Shown in pieces: positions 62,810 through 64,000 of a stretch of DNA of 64,000 bases (position 1 is its first letter; each line of letters begins with the position of its first letter). Under the pieces are notes generated by a model, which saw nothing but the letters and a program-made list of their open reading frames with translations, had not been told where the DNA came from and searched no databases. This DNA comes from Aphis gossypii (Eukaryota; Arthropoda; Insecta; Hemiptera; Aphididae): assembly GCF_020184175.1 (NCBI RefSeq), contig NW_026083100.1:62001-126000 (forward strand), read 5' to 3'. Both the position numbers and the translations under genes were made by a program.

Positions 62810-63779
62810 GTATTATCAACAAACATATTGCTGGCAAACGCATTAATTTCGCTCTAAAAAATTCATATAGCGCCCGTGTTGAAGTTGCTGTAGTATCTTT
62901 TAATACTTCAGGACAATATATTAGATCAATTCATAAAAAAATTACTAAGAAGAGTCCAGGTATTATATTTTTCATTATTTAAACATTTATATTTTTATAT
63001 TGTTTATAATTTTTTTACCTACATAGGAATAGTTGGTAAACAATTTTTGAAAGCTCGTGAAAGTAAATTGAGTAATTTACAAAAAAGAAGGCTTAATTTT
63101 CAAAAAGAAAAACATACTGCTAAACGAAAAAAAAATGTTGGGCCCGATGAACATTATGGACTAGCTGAACCATTAGATGATAACGAAACACCTGCGGATA
63201 TAGAAGAAAAAAAAATAATTTTATGAAATCATTATCAATTTCTAGTGAAGCTATCGATAAGTTAGAAAGAGATACAATTGACCAATCGAATTCACAAACG
63301 TGGCAAGTTGAACGCAGAATTCGCCTAACTGCATCCAACTTTGGTAGAGTTTGTAAAATGCGTTCAACTACATCCTGTGAAGGAACTGTATATGATTTGC
63401 TTTACGGAAATGTAACAACCAAGGCAATAGAATATGGAAAAATAATGGAAGATATAGCTAGAAAGAAATTTGAAACTTTAACCAATTTTAAAGTTTTAAA
63501 TTGTGGTTTGTTTATCGACAAAGATAAACCATACTTAGCTGCTAGCCCTGGTGAATAGGGTTTATTATATTTATTATATTAATGTATATTGTAAATTATG
63601 TATATATTGTATATACCTACAGATAAAGTATATATTTTATTTTTTGCAGATGGTTTGGTAGGCAATACAGCTCTACTTGAAATTAAATGTCCTTTATCGA
63701 TAAAAGATACCATTGATATTCAAGTTGCAGTCGACAACAAAAAGGTACAATAAAATAATAATAATTATTATTTTATTTT

Positions 63780-63822
63780 ATCATAGTTTATAATAATAAT
63801 AATTATTATTATAAACTATGAT
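63780..63822. repeat. Perfect palindrome in an intron
   Basis: ATCATAGTTTATAATAATAAT is followed by one base and then its exact complement. It lies between exons 10 and 11 of the Mutator/YqaJ gene. AT-rich, with no function claimed. Confidence 0.85.
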
Positions 63823-64000
63823 ACAAATAAACATGAACGATTTCATATACATAGTGCGTATGTTTAGTATATTATACCTACCTATCTATCTATGATTTTT
63901 ATTTATAATTTACAGATACCTTATATAACCATTGTAGACGGTCAAATGAAACTAAAAAAAGATAGTTCATACTACTATCAAGTTCAAGGGCAGTTGAAAA

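Larger units (their letters stand above)
54764..64000 (+). pseudogene. Mutator-like transposase / YqaJ-type exonuclease fusion gene, split by P-3, runs off the window
   Basis: Inferred exons: 54764-54846 (MSPKKFRSKKRS, basic), 56015-56083, 56224-56484, 56584-56981, 57475-57608, 57777-58002, 58270-58542, 58627-58859 joined to 62818-62959, 63027-63550, 63650-63743 and 63916 onward. All have GT/AG sites in phase. Exons 4-8 resemble the Mutator-like domain of insect transposon proteins: RGRRIVDM, SWLFKCLVCQIK, VVADGSWCKRS, GDGDSSVCKRL and NNICEQFNSII. Exons 9-11 match the YqaJ viral-recombinase exonuclease: VERRIRLTASNFGRVCK, then LEIKCP (the ExK of the active site) and YYYQVQGQL. Breaks are a TAA near 57982, a frame change near 58320-58345, stops at 58398 and 58670, and a shift near 63212. 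The frame crosses the P-3 site intact apart from the insert. Confidence 0.78.

Noticed and set aside
1..64000. tRNA, rRNA or other structural RNA genes
   Set aside because: I looked for tRNA-like boxes and rRNA-like conserved GC stretches and saw none. A dedicated covariance-model search could still find a degenerate one.

Overview
This is AT-rich eukaryotic DNA. GT-AG introns interrupt most of the coding regions, and the short words built on TAGGTACCTA, together with the mix of transposon families, suggest an insect genome, most likely an aphid (Hemiptera). That assignment is inference. I see no rRNA, tRNA, CRISPR array or bacterial-style operon. Almost every coding stretch belongs to a transposable element or a domain family that travels with them, and many of the elements sit inside one another.

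Layout. (1) 1-6804: a nearly complete autonomous Helitron (RepHel gene 282-4811, 3' end at 4998), followed head-to-tail by three further Helitron 5' ends and one more 3' end at 6804. That 3' end abuts a broken hAT transposase on the minus strand (hAT-1, 6805-8272). (2) 8341-12415: mostly non-coding, with a perfect palindrome, a TATA-bearing LTR-like stretch and a short tandem repeat. (3) 12416-21039: a second hAT transposase (hAT-2), split by a 6 kb THAP/P-type element (P-1, 13441-19415). (4) 22066-39631: a decayed Gypsy/errantivirus-like retroelement with gag-like, pol and env-like regions, a polypurine tract and a 3' LTR. It carries a foldback MITE in its gag-like ORF and a 9.8 kb hAT element (hAT-3, 28606-38444) near its 3' end. 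hAT-3 itself carries a second kind of P-type element (P-2, 32669-37740). (5) 40298-48980: a TIR element, then a PIF/Harbinger unit whose spliced transposase is open over its whole length. Its antisense MADF-type partner is split by a Mutator-like element (MULE, 43311-46524). (6) 49683-54347: a multi-exon DUF4806 gene with a stop, copies of a dispersed repeat, a HECT-like fragment and a foldback element. (7) 54764-64000: a multi-exon gene joining a Mutator-like transposase region to a YqaJ-type exonuclease domain. It is split by a third P-type element (P-3, 58859-62809) with perfect 33-bp terminal repeats.

The best-supported result is the insertion record. At five junctions (P-1 in hAT-2, P-3 in the Mutator/YqaJ gene, MULE in the MADF ORF, the MITE in the gag-like ORF, hAT-3 in the retroelement) I can read a target-site duplication of the length expected for the superfamily. 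For the first four, removing the insert with one duplication copy leaves the host frame continuous. The order of insertions can therefore be read directly. The most complete protein-coding unit is the Harbinger transposase. The most unusual protein is the Mutator-YqaJ fusion. Exon limits are my own readings of splice signals and have not been tested against RNA.
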